A DNA stretch of 64,000 bases, taken from assembly GCA_002368355.1 (NCBI GenBank), contig AP018283.1, forward strand, positions 1 through 64,000. Direction: 5' to 3'. Of this stretch, positions 55,241 to 64,000 are shown piece after piece. The notes under the pieces are model-generated. The model saw only the letters and a list, made by a program, of their open reading frames with translations, did no database searches and had not been told where the DNA came from. Numbering within the stretch: position 1 is the first letter of the stretch; every line of letters begins with the position of its first letter. The DNA comes from Chondrocystis sp. NIES-4102 (lineage in GTDB: Bacteria; Cyanobacteriota; Cyanobacteriia; Cyanobacteriales; Xenococcaceae). The translations under genes and the position numbers were made by a program.

Positions 55241-57349
55241 GTGGAGTACGATGTTCTTTTAAAGAATGCTATAGCATCTGGTAAAACCCAATGGGTAAGG
55301 GATTTACTAGAAAATAGTCTTTGTGAATTAGATTCTCCTAACATTAATTATCAAGATTGGTTTACAAAAGCAATTAGAGTAATGGAAGAAAGGGGATTAA
55401 TTGAACCTAGCCAGCAAAAAAATTATCTAACAAATATTAGAGGGGCAATTAAACTATTAAATCCTAATCATCCAGCCTTAGCAGTAATTAGATTTAATAA
55501 AGAAACATGGATAGGTATTAATAATAAAGATAATGATCGAATTGCACAAAGAATAACTAAACTACTCACTAATCCAGAAGCGATTGTTAATAAAGCCATT
55601 TCGCTAATATCTAGCCATTTGTGGACAAATATAGCAGCAGGGTTAGCGGTACTTACAGGTCGGCGTATATCAGAAATACTCAAATCAGGAAAATTTGAGT
55701 ATAAAACTAAATATAGTTTAATTTTTTCAGGTGCATTAAAAAGAAGAAATGAAAGTGTAGAATGTATATTTGAAATACCCACATTAGCACAAGCGGATAT
55801 AATTCTTGAAGCTATAGCAAGGTTAAAGCAAGAATTAAATCATGAAGTAGAAAATTTATCTTTAAAAGAAGTCAATATTAAATATAGTAGGGCAGTATCA
55901 AAACAATGTGATATTGAATTTGTAGGCTTAGTTCCTCCAAGATATGAGAAAGATAATTTATATACTCATCTATTTCGCGCCATTTATGCAACGATCGCAA
56001 CTCATTGGTATTGTCCAGTAACTATTCCAGAAATTGAATATCGAGCAGCTATTTGTGGACATTATCAAATTTTAGATGAAAAAAATCCAGAGCTTAGGCG
56101 TTCTCTAGCTGCTTCACGTAACTATTTTGACTATAAAATCGCTGACGAAACAGGCAACATAGACGGTAGATTAGGCATAAAACTAAATATGCCTGGAGTA
56201 AAAGTAATCGAGCAATTCAGTTATGCGATCGCTCAAAAAGAAGAAAGTACTTCAGAAAAGCAGGGATGTGACGCGACCCTTACTTTGCCAAGACAAGATT
56301 TTCCATCATCCTGTACTAGTGCAAATAGTATAAACGAGCAGATGCAGCCCGAATCTATATCTTTAGTGAATAATTCTCAGAATAAAAAATATAATATGAT
56401 TCAACATACTCAACAAATTCCATCATTTCTTATACCTAGATTAGAGATTATAGCTAAAAAACTAGATTTGTCTGAAACTGAAGCAATTCAAATCATGTTT
56501 AATTGGATGGAAATGGGATTAGCTTTGACCAAAGTTCTAGAAATAGAAGAATTTAACCCTCATTTCTTATATAACAATATTGAACAAATGAAAAGTGAAC
56601 TAAATTTTCTGCGAATCTCTGAAAGTGACCAACGGTCAAACGGTGGGCGTAAATCTGATGGAACATCAGATTTTACGCAGCCCACGGCTACGCGCGCACA
56701 TTCTGAGGCAACCTCAGAATTGCGTTTTGATAAAACATCTTTTAAGCATCAAAATGAAATATTAAAATCTCAACAGACTCCACAATTTAATGGTAATAGT
56801 GTTGAAGATTTATGTACTTCTGTCAAAGTGCTATCGGAATTGTTATCACAGCAATTAGGATTAGGGAGGCATTCAGGCATAATAAGCCAGGGGAAAGACC
56901 ATAAGCCATCTGAGCGTTGGTCACAAAAATCCAAATCTGTATTTACAGAAAAAGAACAGATATTACCACCAAGCACAAGGCAGGAGATAAATAATGATCA
57001 CAATGATTCTGTTTTTTTAGAAGAGAATAATGCGAATATTAATGCAACCTCATCCGTAGTTGCGTCACCTGCTCCTATTAAAAAGAATAAGAAAGAAGAA
57101 ACTGTTCATCAAGCTATAGATGCAGTGATGGAATACAATAATAAAGAAGGTCGAGTTCACCACGATAAATGGTTTATTAATGTATCTTCTTTACGCAGTC
57201 TTACAGGAAGAGGGGATAAACTTATTGGTCGTGTCCTTCAACAAAGGCAAGCAGAAGTAGAGCAACATAATGAACTACATAATTTAACATCTAGACATAA
57301 TTGTCGGGGTCGGTTTTCACCATCAATTCAAGATGTAATTTCTTTTTAA
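55241..57349 (+). CDS. Telomere resolvase (protelomerase)-like protein
   Basis: 702 residues from GTG 55241. The catalytic domain (about 110-300) has LAVLTGRRISEILKSGKF (Arg141/142), LIFSGALKRRN (Lys167), IFEIPTLAQADIILEAI, LFRAIYATIATHWY (Arg246), CGHYQ (His274) and SRNYFDYKI (Tyr295 or 298). This is the R-K-R-H-Y order of tyrosine recombinases in the telomere resolvase form (ResT/TelK/TelA type) rather than XerC. These enzymes cut a replicated palindrome and seal hairpin ends. The 400-residue C-terminal extension ends in a charged domain (SRHNCRGRF) of unknown role. It fits the terminal palindrome at 1-189. Confidence 0.65.
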   Translation: MEYDVLLKNAIASGKTQWVRDLLENSLCELDSPNINYQDWFTKAIRVMEERGLIEPSQQKNYLTNIRGAIKLLNPNHPALAVIRFNKETWIGINNKDNDRIAQRITKLLTNPEAIVNKAISLISSHLWTNIAAGLAVLTGRRISEILKSGKFEYKTKYSLIFSGALKRRNESVECIFEIPTLAQADIILEAIARLKQELNHEVENLSLKEVNIKYSRAVSKQCDIEFVGLVPPRYEKDNLYTHLFRAIYATIATHWYCPVTIPEIEYRAAICGHYQILDEKNPELRRSLAASRNYFDYKIADETGNIDGRLGIKLNMPGVKVIEQFSYAIAQKEESTSEKQGCDATLTLPRQDFPSSCTSANSINEQMQPESISLVNNSQNKKYNMIQHTQQIPSFLIPRLEIIAKKLDLSETEAIQIMFNWMEMGLALTKVLEIEEFNPHFLYNNIEQMKSELNFLRISESDQRSNGGRKSDGTSDFTQPTATRAHSEATSELRFDKTSFKHQNEILKSQQTPQFNGNSVEDLCTSVKVLSELLSQQLGLGRHSGIISQGKDHKPSERWSQKSKSVFTEKEQILPPSTRQEINNDHNDSVFLEENNANINATSSVVASPAPIKKNKKEETVHQAIDAVMEYNNKEGRVHHDKWFINVSSLRSLTGRGDKLIGRVLQQRQAEVEQHNELHNLTSRHNCRGRFSPSIQDVISF
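56643..56720. repeat. Two palindromes inside the resolvase linker
   Basis: GTGGGC...GCCCAC (56643-56685) with an inner AAATCTGATG/CATCAGATTT stem, then ATTCTGAGG/CCTCAGAAT (56700-56720). Both are in frame within a low-complexity linker. They resemble the palindromes in IS630 and near iscB. Confidence 0.7.
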
Positions 57350-57419
57350 AATAAAGATAAAGTGTGTAAAGACGCACCTTATCTAAAGCAAAGGCTTCCT
57401 ACTATCTGGACAAATAGCT

Positions 57420-57790
57420 ATTTTGGTGCGGTTCGTTTCTAGGTGAATTTATAGCCTAGAGTCCTTACTGCGCGTTGGTTATAGACAATGAAAAAAAGTA
57501 AGGGTAACTTCGGTTTAGAGGGAGTTGAATTCTCCCACATTAATGGATGATAGTATGCCAGACCTATCCACATGGAGAATGAGAAAACATTCAAAGTAAA
57601 GCTGGAAATAGGACGGCGCGACTTGAACTGGTCGTATAGAACGGAGAGCGTACTCTCTTAAGGGATTAACACCCCTTACCTTCATGTAAAACACTCTACA
57701 AAGAGTGCGGTCACACCCAGGTAGGTAACGAAAACGGTTGAATGCAGACCACAAAACTAACCCTAACTACCAGCCTAAAAAGTGGTCTGG
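57420..57790 (+). ncRNA. Dense series of hairpins, possible group II intron fragment
   Basis: In order: CTAGG/CCTAG, GGGAG/CTCCC, GAATG/CATTC, GAGAG-CGTA-CTCTC, AAGGG/CCCTT, CACTCT/AAGAGTG and CAGACCAC/GTGGTCTG. It begins near GTGCGGTTCG, like the GUGYG start of group II introns. The 3' domains V/VI and a reverse transcriptase are not seen. Its 3' edge overlaps the ORF at 57742. Confidence 0.4.
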
Positions 57791-58068
57791 GAGCAAGAAG
57801 GAGTTTCTATAAGCGACCTAATAGTTTACTACAAAAGACTATTGAAGTGTTAGAAACATCTAAAGGATATATAGCATCGAAGTATATTTCAGTTTTAACA
57901 AATAACAAAACTGGTAAATTAATTCAAGAAGTTTATTATATAGATAAGCATAATAAAATTGGAGAATTATATATATTAAATTCTCGTAAAATGTATCTAT
58001 CGAAAAATCCAAATCTAGATTCTGAATCAAATATAATGCTCGAATTTAAAAATATTGAGTTAATGTAA
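57742..58068 (+). CDS. Hypothetical protein
   Basis: 108 residues. The body (LLQKTIEVLETSKGYIASKY, LIQEVYYIDKHNKIGELYIL) looks protein-like and beta-rich; the first 25 residues lie in the structured RNA region and may not be translated. No family recognised. Confidence 0.4.
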   Translation: MQTTKLTLTTSLKSGLGARRSFYKRPNSLLQKTIEVLETSKGYIASKYISVLTNNKTGKLIQEVYYIDKHNKIGELYILNSRKMYLSKNPNLDSESNIMLEFKNIELM

Positions 58069-58154
58069 ATAAACACATATTTAATTAATTTAAGCATATC
58101 TATTACGTATTAGGAGCAATATAACTACAGATTTATTTCGACAAAATTGAAATC

Positions 58155-58307
58155 TTACCAAATATTCATAACTTTTTCATTTGAGAACACTTGTGACCAT
58201 ATAGCAGCTAATTCACCTAAAGAGCTAAACACGAACCAAGCACTAAGAGAATAGAATGCAAATATTATTGCTTGAGGGGATACATACTTAATTATATTTT
58301 TAAACAT
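58155..58307 (-). CDS. Small membrane protein after the AAA+ gene
   Basis: 50 residues, ATG 58307, one base after the AAA+ stop (TAA-T-ATG). One hydrophobic helix (AIIFAFYSLSAWFVFSSLGE). The tight spacing suggests translational coupling. Third member of the operon with 59843-60238 and 58309-59838. Confidence 0.5.
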   Translation of the reverse strand: MFKNIIKYVSPQAIIFAFYSLSAWFVFSSLGELAAIWSQVFSNEKVMNIW

Positions 58308-58308
58308 A

Positions 58309-59838
58309 TTAAATAGCTGGGGTGTAATCCTTTGGAAGTTGACTCATTTGCTTTTGGAATAATTGAACAGGTGGAGATGCAAAACGAGAACGATCTTCAC
58401 CTTGCACTGGTCTAGCATAATCGGCATTACGTCTAATTTTTGCCAAAGCATCACTAATAATGCGATCGCTAACAGCAGGTTTAAATTTTGCTCTTTCTTT
58501 AATTAAATATTCAATTAAAATTTCCACTGTTAGTTCAGTATGAAGATTTAGATAAAATATTTCGTCATGAGTTCTACGAACTGCTAAAGACAATTCAGAA
58601 GGGGAGCAAGATCTATAGTGAGAAAATATTCTATACCAATCCTCATCACTAAATAAAGGATGAAAACCAGGAAAATGATAATCTATATGAATTTTTAAAA
58701 TCTCCCACATTGTACCATTGTGCAGATTAAGATCAAAGAACCAAATGTATTCAAATCTTCTAATTAGTTCTGGAGGTAACATATCTATTCTATTAATGGT
58801 CGCTATCATAATTGAGGGAGAAGTATGATCCTGCATCCATGAAAGTAAATAACCTGCCATTTTTGCCATAACACCACCAGATTCTTCGCTATTCCAGCCA
58901 AAAAAAGCTTTTTCAAATTCATCAAAAAAAATGATACAAGCTCCAATACTATCTACAAGTTGAAATACTAAATCAAGATTTTGAAGAGATTCTTGTAAAG
59001 TTGACGATACAAGTTCATTCCAATCACAAGATATTAATGGAACTTTAAGAATTTTACTGAGCATTTTCGCTGTTAAAGATTTACCAGTTCCAGGCAACCC
59101 CCAAAGCAAGCATCCTTTCGGTGGTCTTAACCCCCTATCCATTGCTGAGGGTAAAAACAACTTTTTTATTTTGTTAAGATCTCGCATCAACAAATCCAAA
59201 CCACCAATCGACTTTACATCAGGTTCTGGTGTAATTCTTAATCCTTTAGCTGCAAGTTTGGCTGTTTTATAAGATAAAATATCATCAATACAAGCATTTT
59301 TCTTGGCAAGTGATTCAACTTCTCCTAAAGATAAACCTACATAATCTGTATAATTAATTGAAGAGTAATTTTCTCTTTCCAAGAATGACCGTATTATTAA
59401 AGCATTCGGCAATTTGAGCTTCACTTTAGGAACTATAGAATTTAAACTATCAGCAATTTTGATCAAATGTCCCGTCAACAATATTTTGTTGTTTAATTCA
59501 AAATCAAAGTGTAAATTTTCAAGCTTGGATGCTAATGATTTACCTGAACAAACTTCCTGTACACCTCCTAAAATTAAAAAACCATTCAAACTATAAATTA
59601 ATTCTAAAGCTTCCTCTTGACAATTAATAATATATTCATTTAATGAATGTAATCTTCCATCTATTGATAACTGCTGCAAATATGTACATCCTTGATTCCA
59701 AAAATATATATTATTACCATTGTAATATTGAGCTATTTCCTTAAAAATTATAGAGCGATCACAGGTAAAAAATTCAATAGCAACAATTTTATTGGTATCT
59801 ATTACTTTCCAGTCAATAATATTTAAGCTATCCATCAT
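58309..59838 (-). CDS. AAA+ ATPase (Ycf46-like)
   Basis: 509 residues. The N-terminal 200 residues are a Ycf46-type domain. The AAA+ module has Walker A LLWGLPGTGKSLTAKML, Walker B CIIFFDEFEKAFFG, sensor 1 IMIATINRID and the arginine-finger region PPELIRRFEYIW. It follows the 131-residue gene by four bases and precedes a small membrane protein, so the three may act together. The substrate is unknown. Confidence 0.75.
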   Translation of the reverse strand: MMDSLNIIDWKVIDTNKIVAIEFFTCDRSIIFKEIAQYYNGNNIYFWNQGCTYLQQLSIDGRLHSLNEYIINCQEEALELIYSLNGFLILGGVQEVCSGKSLASKLENLHFDFELNNKILLTGHLIKIADSLNSIVPKVKLKLPNALIIRSFLERENYSSINYTDYVGLSLGEVESLAKKNACIDDILSYKTAKLAAKGLRITPEPDVKSIGGLDLLMRDLNKIKKLFLPSAMDRGLRPPKGCLLWGLPGTGKSLTAKMLSKILKVPLISCDWNELVSSTLQESLQNLDLVFQLVDSIGACIIFFDEFEKAFFGWNSEESGGVMAKMAGYLLSWMQDHTSPSIMIATINRIDMLPPELIRRFEYIWFFDLNLHNGTMWEILKIHIDYHFPGFHPLFSDEDWYRIFSHYRSCSPSELSLAVRRTHDEIFYLNLHTELTVEILIEYLIKERAKFKPAVSDRIISDALAKIRRNADYARPVQGEDRSRFASPPVQLFQKQMSQLPKDYTPAI

Positions 59839-59842
59839 GATT

Positions 59843-60238
59843 TCAAATCTTTATTTCAGATGGGATGTGATCAACTTCTGTATTCAAAATTGAATTGCAA
59901 TTAATGTTAGTATTGTAATATTTTTGACGAATTATATAGGGGGTAAGATTTTTAATTTTATATTGAGCTTGAGTTAATTTATCTGAAAATAATTTTAGAG
60001 ATCTATAATAAGCAGAACTTAATGTCTCTAAATCGGGGTCGATATTATGCCAATCTATGGGTTCTACAAGTTCAGATAAGAAAATCAGGTTAAGTACAAT
60101 ATTATTTAATTTCCTACCTGAAGTGTGTTTAAGCCTATCTATAACTTTACCACATAATGTATTTCGGTTATACCTAATATATAGTACCCCTATTTCCTTT
60201 TTATTTTCATTGTTAATAACTTTCGATTTTTTTTTCAT
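59843..60238 (-). CDS. Hypothetical protein upstream of AAA+ ATPase
   Basis: 131 residues, basic N-terminus (KKKSKVINNENKKEIG) and helical middle (NNIVLNLIFLSELVEP, SAYYRSLKLFSDKLTQ). No family recognised. Likely co-translated with the ATPase and a candidate substrate or adaptor. The gene-free stretch 60240-60837 beyond it holds only AT-rich sequence, presumably promoters. Confidence 0.5.
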   Translation of the reverse strand: MKKKSKVINNENKKEIGVLYIRYNRNTLCGKVIDRLKHTSGRKLNNIVLNLIFLSELVEPIDWHNIDPDLETLSSAYYRSLKLFSDKLTQAQYKIKNLTPYIIRQKYYNTNINCNSILNTEVDHIPSEIKI

Positions 60239-60837
60239 CTAAATTAATTCATAAATTATTGGATGTGCTGGCAGAGCTTACTAAAGCTAACAGATTGCTT
60301 GCTTAAAAGTGACCTTTTTCAAACTTGAATATTGAAGATACTAAGATTATTTGTTTTGACGAATCATAATGCTAGCATTAACAGTTATCTTATTACGAAA
60401 TTTAGATTTTAAACCAAATATCCTAATAAGATAAGTATTTTGTAAAGAATAATTACAAAAAATCAATTTTGCTTTGCTAGCAAAAACCAGCATTAGCTAG
60501 CTAAAATAAACTATTACAATATAAAAGTAAACATAATACAAATATTTTTTATTTAAATAAACCAGTTATATACATAGATCCCAAGTATTTTTAGATAAAG
60601 TTTAAAAATAAATAAAATATAAAAATTGCTAGCAAATGAAAGGAGTTAAGCAACTTGTATCTAAAATTTAGACAAGGTAAAAGTTAAATAGGCATAAAAA
60701 TCCAAATTTCAAAACTGGATATTTTTGCAAGTTGTAAGTCATTCTTTATGCTCCCCATGCGTCAACGTAGGAGTATTTATAAATAAGAAATGATTCTAGA
60801 TTTTCGCCCTCACGGGAGTACTCTGGAGGTATGTTAA

Positions 60838-61425
60838 ATGGAGAATGCAATTGCTAATGTTATTTTCTGCCCAGACAAAGTATTCAATATATTGGATGCC
60901 TACATTACTTTAGTCCAAACTCTCGATAATGTGCCAGTTTTAAATCCAAGAAAAATAATGTCGAGAACACTGGGTTTAATATCTCTTTGTGAAAAACTAG
61001 GTCAAAAAGAGATTGAAATTATCAAAGATGGATTAGTTTTATATAAAGCAGAGAAAACAACTGATTGGCAAGTTTTTGAGTTTAATCTTAATGATCAACA
61101 AGTCTTAGCTATAGAAAGTCTACCTCAGACTAAAGAACAAGTTTTAATTGAATTCTATGGGCGCAAACTAACTCATAAACTAAAAAAGGTTTTCCAGTCT
61201 AAAAACTATCCTGTCAATAAACATATCAGCCTTAATCATGCTCAAGTTCCTTACAGTTTCTGGATTGATAGTAAGTCAACGTCTAGCGAAATATTTTTCG
61301 TAGGAATTAATACTGAAGATAATGTTGTTTTTGAATCTTCTTTGAACAAGAGCAAACAAGTAAAAGTTATCAAAAATTACTTATCACTTGAACATATTAA
61401 TCAACTATCTTCCTTTGATCCCTAA
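60838..61425 (+). CDS. Hypothetical protein upstream of conjugation genes
   Basis: 195 residues. CTGGAGGT sits 11 bases before ATG 60838 as a ribosome-binding site. The protein has ILDAYITLVQTLDNVPVLNP and LGLISLCEKLGQKEIEIIKD, then a beta-rich half. No domain recognised. It leads the VirB2/VirB4-like genes but is separated from them by 330 bases without a gene (61426-61757) that include a HIP1-type repeat near 61610. Confidence 0.5.
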   Translation: MENAIANVIFCPDKVFNILDAYITLVQTLDNVPVLNPRKIMSRTLGLISLCEKLGQKEIEIIKDGLVLYKAEKTTDWQVFEFNLNDQQVLAIESLPQTKEQVLIEFYGRKLTHKLKKVFQSKNYPVNKHISLNHAQVPYSFWIDSKSTSSEIFFVGINTEDNVVFESSLNKSKQVKVIKNYLSLEHINQLSSFDP

Positions 61426-61757
61426 AAACAATGCTTACTACAGATTGAAAACTAGTATATTTCATAATAGTTAGAAATCATACAAATCCCTTTTGGATAC
61501 TCCGTCGTTATATAGTGAAGCCTTCTTACAAAGTTTGCTCAATAGGGCTTTCCTCGCAACGCAACTTCGCGCTACTTCCAAAATTCATAAGTTTGCAATG
61601 AGCCTGTGGGGCTATGCTACGTAATCGCACCGCATTAACTATAAAGCAATTACCAATTCAATGATCAAAAGTCAAATACTCTGCCTTTGCGTTAAGCGTA
61701 TAACACCCTAACGTTCTAACTTAAGGTCTTAATTCACCATTCTTTACCCATAAAATT

Positions 61758-62318
61758 ATGCTCATGATAAACTTACCATCCATATTAACTGTTGAACAAA
61801 AAAAACTTAAATTAGGTTCAATTGCTCTTACTAATATTCAATCTTTAGTTATTACTGCAACTTTCTTAATTTATTACTACTATCAAAATAGCCAAATACA
61901 AGATATTTTACAGTTAATAACTAATATGTTATTTATTGTAGGTGGAATAATACTTTCATTTCTATTTTTTCAAAAAAAACTACCTAACTTAAAAAAGTGG
62001 CATTTACTAGTGATATTTTCAGTTTTTGCTGCTGTATTTAGCTATGAAACAACTTCCCATGCTCAAATTTTAGAGCAAATTGATAATGCCATTGGAGATG
62101 TTGGTACAGCAGCAGGAAGTAGTTTTTCTACTACTGTTCTAGAAGCAATAATTGATTTAATTAGAATTGCCATATTTATTGTAGTTGGTGCAGCAGTTAT
62201 TGCAGCGATCGCATTCGGGGTAACACAGGGTCAGTGGCAAGCACCACTATTAGTAGTAGGAACTGTTGCTGGAATTGGTTTGTTTTTAGAAATTATGGGG
62301 GAGGTAGTCTTCGGCTAG
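61758..62318 (+). CDS. VirB2/TrbC-like conjugative pilin
   Basis: 186 residues. An N-terminal membrane region is followed by a second signal-like helix ending SYETTSHAQ (likely cleavage after SHA). The mature C-terminal part, ILEQIDNAIGDVGTAAGSSF, then two hydrophobic helices (IAIFIVVGAAVIAAIAFGVT, LLVVGTVAGIGLFLEIMG), fits VirB2/TrbC pilins. Followed directly by a VirB4-like gene. Confidence 0.6.
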   Translation: MLMINLPSILTVEQKKLKLGSIALTNIQSLVITATFLIYYYYQNSQIQDILQLITNMLFIVGGIILSFLFFQKKLPNLKKWHLLVIFSVFAAVFSYETTSHAQILEQIDNAIGDVGTAAGSSFSTTVLEAIIDLIRIAIFIVVGAAVIAAIAFGVTQGQWQAPLLVVGTVAGIGLFLEIMGEVVFG

Positions 62319-62419
62319 CCTAACAATTGTCTGTTTACATTTGTAAACAGATAATACTCAATATTTGTTATTCATCAAAAAACAATTGACCGTGTTGGTG
62401 CATAAGCCTGTCTGGATAA

Positions 62420-64000
62420 ATGAAACATCAAAATTTTGAGCGTGAGATTTTAGCAGAGCAAATAGTTACTATTAGTGCTTTAGGAGAAAAATCAAAAGTA
62501 GCTATAATCCCTAAAGAGTATATCTTACCCTGGCTTATAATTGTCATTGTTTGTATTATATTGTATAAATTTTTGCAATTGTTCTTCAATTTTGGTTATT
62601 TTTGGATTGTACTTGCTATATTTTGGCTTTGCGCTTCCTGGTCTTTAATAGCGGGTCGAAAAAGCCACGATTTTACAGATGAATTTTACTCTTTGCCTTT
62701 AGATAATTGGATCGATCTACCTCACAGCTTTATCCCTGCTACAGATAAAATGTTTATTAAATCAGCTACTTTAAAATTTAAACCAGTTAAACAGGTAGAC
62801 CGCTCACTTCAAGTACATAAATATATACCCTTTCAAAATGAGTCGGAACTACACGGAAACATCGGTATTAATATAGGGAATCAATCTTTTGTTAGTTTCT
62901 TACGCTGCAACCCGAAAACTTTGAAATGGTCTGCTTCTGTTCCTTTTAATTTGATTGGTTTACATCCTCAGTTAACAGACTCAGATATCATTAATCAATC
63001 AAATGCTATTAGTAATGCCCTGCAAGACATACCACAAGGTGAATCTATTTGCTTTATGTTCGGTTGCCGTTCTAAATTTAGTAAAAGAAATCGCCAATTG
63101 TCCGAATTAATAAATGAAAAATTTCCGATTATGGGGATAATACTTGAATCTGAAAAATTAAAAACAGAAGAAATAACCAGAAGAGGATTAAGACAAGAAT
63201 GGCATCATTACGTAATGATTAACTGGAGTGAAAGAAATCAAGATCTCCGTCAAAATTTAGATACTATTTCCATCATTATTAATTTCTGTAAAAATGTGTT
63301 TAGTGACCATTTTCGTAGTTTATTAGGTACAGAAAATAGCTATTGGAAAAACATTTACGTAAAACTTGGAAGGGATATATACAATAATTCCTTTTTACCG
63401 TGGAAAATTCGTTTAGAATCTAAAGGTAAACTTCTTTTATCTAGTTTAGATCATTCTTCAGCTTACGAACTTTTAGCAAGTCGATTTAATAATGAGATTG
63501 ATCGCAATTTAGAGTATGATATTCCGCAAAAAATTAATGTATCTGATGTTTCTGGCAAACTTAAACATTGTGTAATTGTAGAGAATCCTGTTCATCAAAA
63601 AGATTTATTATCTAAATTAATCGAAGGAGATGAAGGAATATCCAACTGTCCTAATCATGATAAAAGAAGAGATATTATTAGAGTTCGTAATGATTTAATT
63701 GCTATTCTAAAAATGGTTGTTCCACCTTCAAAAGTTCCATTCGGAGAGCAACTATTTTGGGTATGGAACAGGATGAAAGAAATCGAAGTTAGAGATACTG
63801 ATGTATTTGTTGAGATAACACCAGGAGATAAAGAGCAAAGTCGCACTAATTTAACTAGATTGGTACGACAAAGTACATATGCCAATAGGTATGCAGCAAA
63901 AAAAGGTAATGTCATAGACGTTGAGGCATCAAATTTAAGCGAAGAGGCAATTGAGGCACAAAAAAGATTGAGATCGGGGACTCAACCATTAATAGTATCT
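62420..64000 (+). CDS. VirB4/TraC-like conjugation ATPase, N-terminal part (runs off window)
   Basis: 527 codons from ATG 62420, still open at the window end. Two N-terminal membrane helices (LPWLIIVIVCIILYKFLQLF, WIVLAIFWLCASWSLIAG) suggest a fused VirB3-like segment. Later text (YIPFQNESELHGNIGINIGN, GESICFMFGCRSKFSKRNRQ, ANRYAAKKGNVIDVEA) resembles the N-terminal domain of cyanobacterial TraC/VirB4 proteins. The Walker motifs would lie beyond the window. It follows the VirB2-like gene. Confidence 0.6.
   Translation, partial: MKHQNFEREILAEQIVTISALGEKSKVAIIPKEYILPWLIIVIVCIILYKFLQLFFNFGYFWIVLAIFWLCASWSLIAGRKSHDFTDEFYSLPLDNWIDLPHSFIPATDKMFIKSATLKFKPVKQVDRSLQVHKYIPFQNESELHGNIGINIGNQSFVSFLRCNPKTLKWSASVPFNLIGLHPQLTDSDIINQSNAISNALQDIPQGESICFMFGCRSKFSKRNRQLSELINEKFPIMGIILESEKLKTEEITRRGLRQEWHHYVMINWSERNQDLRQNLDTISIIINFCKNVFSDHFRSLLGTENSYWKNIYVKLGRDIYNNSFLPWKIRLESKGKLLLSSLDHSSAYELLASRFNNEIDRNLEYDIPQKINVSDVSGKLKHCVIVENPVHQKDLLSKLIEGDEGISNCPNHDKRRDIIRVRNDLIAILKMVVPPSKVPFGEQLFWVWNRMKEIEVRDTDVFVEITPGDKEQSRTNLTRLVRQSTYANRYAAKKGNVIDVEASNLSEEAIEAQKRLRSGTQPLIVS

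Noticed and set aside
57515-57754. 79-residue minus-strand frame
   Set aside because: It lies across the hairpin-rich non-coding region and shows no protein-like pattern.

Overview
The window is AT-rich, carries many GCGATCGC (HIP1) octamers, and its proteins look cyanobacterial throughout. There is no rRNA, tRNA or ribosomal-protein gene. It holds a replication-initiator-like gene, parA/parB, a MobF relaxase with a coupling protein, the start of a type IV secretion locus, a topoisomerase I and many defence and mobile modules. It is best read as part of a large conjugative or mobilisable cyanobacterial plasmid or accessory replicon.

The most striking inference is that the replicon may be linear. 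The window opens with a 189-bp near-perfect inverted repeat (axis at base 95), and the gene at 55241-57349 has the TGRR...K...R...H...Y signature of telomere resolvases (protelomerases). Together they suggest covalently closed hairpin telomeres. The palindrome could instead be an assembly artefact.

Layout: 1-4010, subterminal repeats, small accessory genes, ArdA antirestriction protein, a KTSC-domain protein. 5260-7617, a replication operon facing a ribbon-helix-helix gene across an operator-like inverted repeat, with a decayed partial copy of the region at 8348-8815. 8900-11370, poorly conserved small genes, a structured RNA candidate and a broken zeta-like toxin. 11513-21007, a secreted protein, a response regulator with an unknown output domain, and the mobilisation block (ParA-like ATPase, small accessory protein, candidate oriT, MobF relaxase, VirD4-type coupling protein). 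21090-34670, an accessory region with many broken genes. 35117-41239, an XRE regulator and a type III restriction-modification pair. 41320-45505, cassette copy B, an IS630 element, and half an IscB gene with its omegaRNA. 45515-47444, parB, parA and a candidate centromere palindrome. 47906-50504, an IS4-type transposase, the other IscB end and a membrane protein. 50923-54782, topoisomerase I, a Xre/RES toxin-antitoxin pair and a truncated tyrosine recombinase. 55241-60238, the telomere resolvase, a highly structured non-coding region and an AAA+ operon. 60838-64000, VirB2-like and VirB4-like conjugation genes, the last running off the window.

Three copies of a module recur: an HNH nuclease with a probable phosphorothioate-DNA-binding (SBD-like) N-terminal domain and a short DUF262 protein, plus small companions where complete. 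One copy is intact and two are decaying. Two of them flank the type III restriction-modification genes, making this a defence island. Many genes here are broken by identifiable events: 24-26 bp HIP1-targeted repeats, IS insertions, small duplications and inverted repeats formed inside coding sequence.
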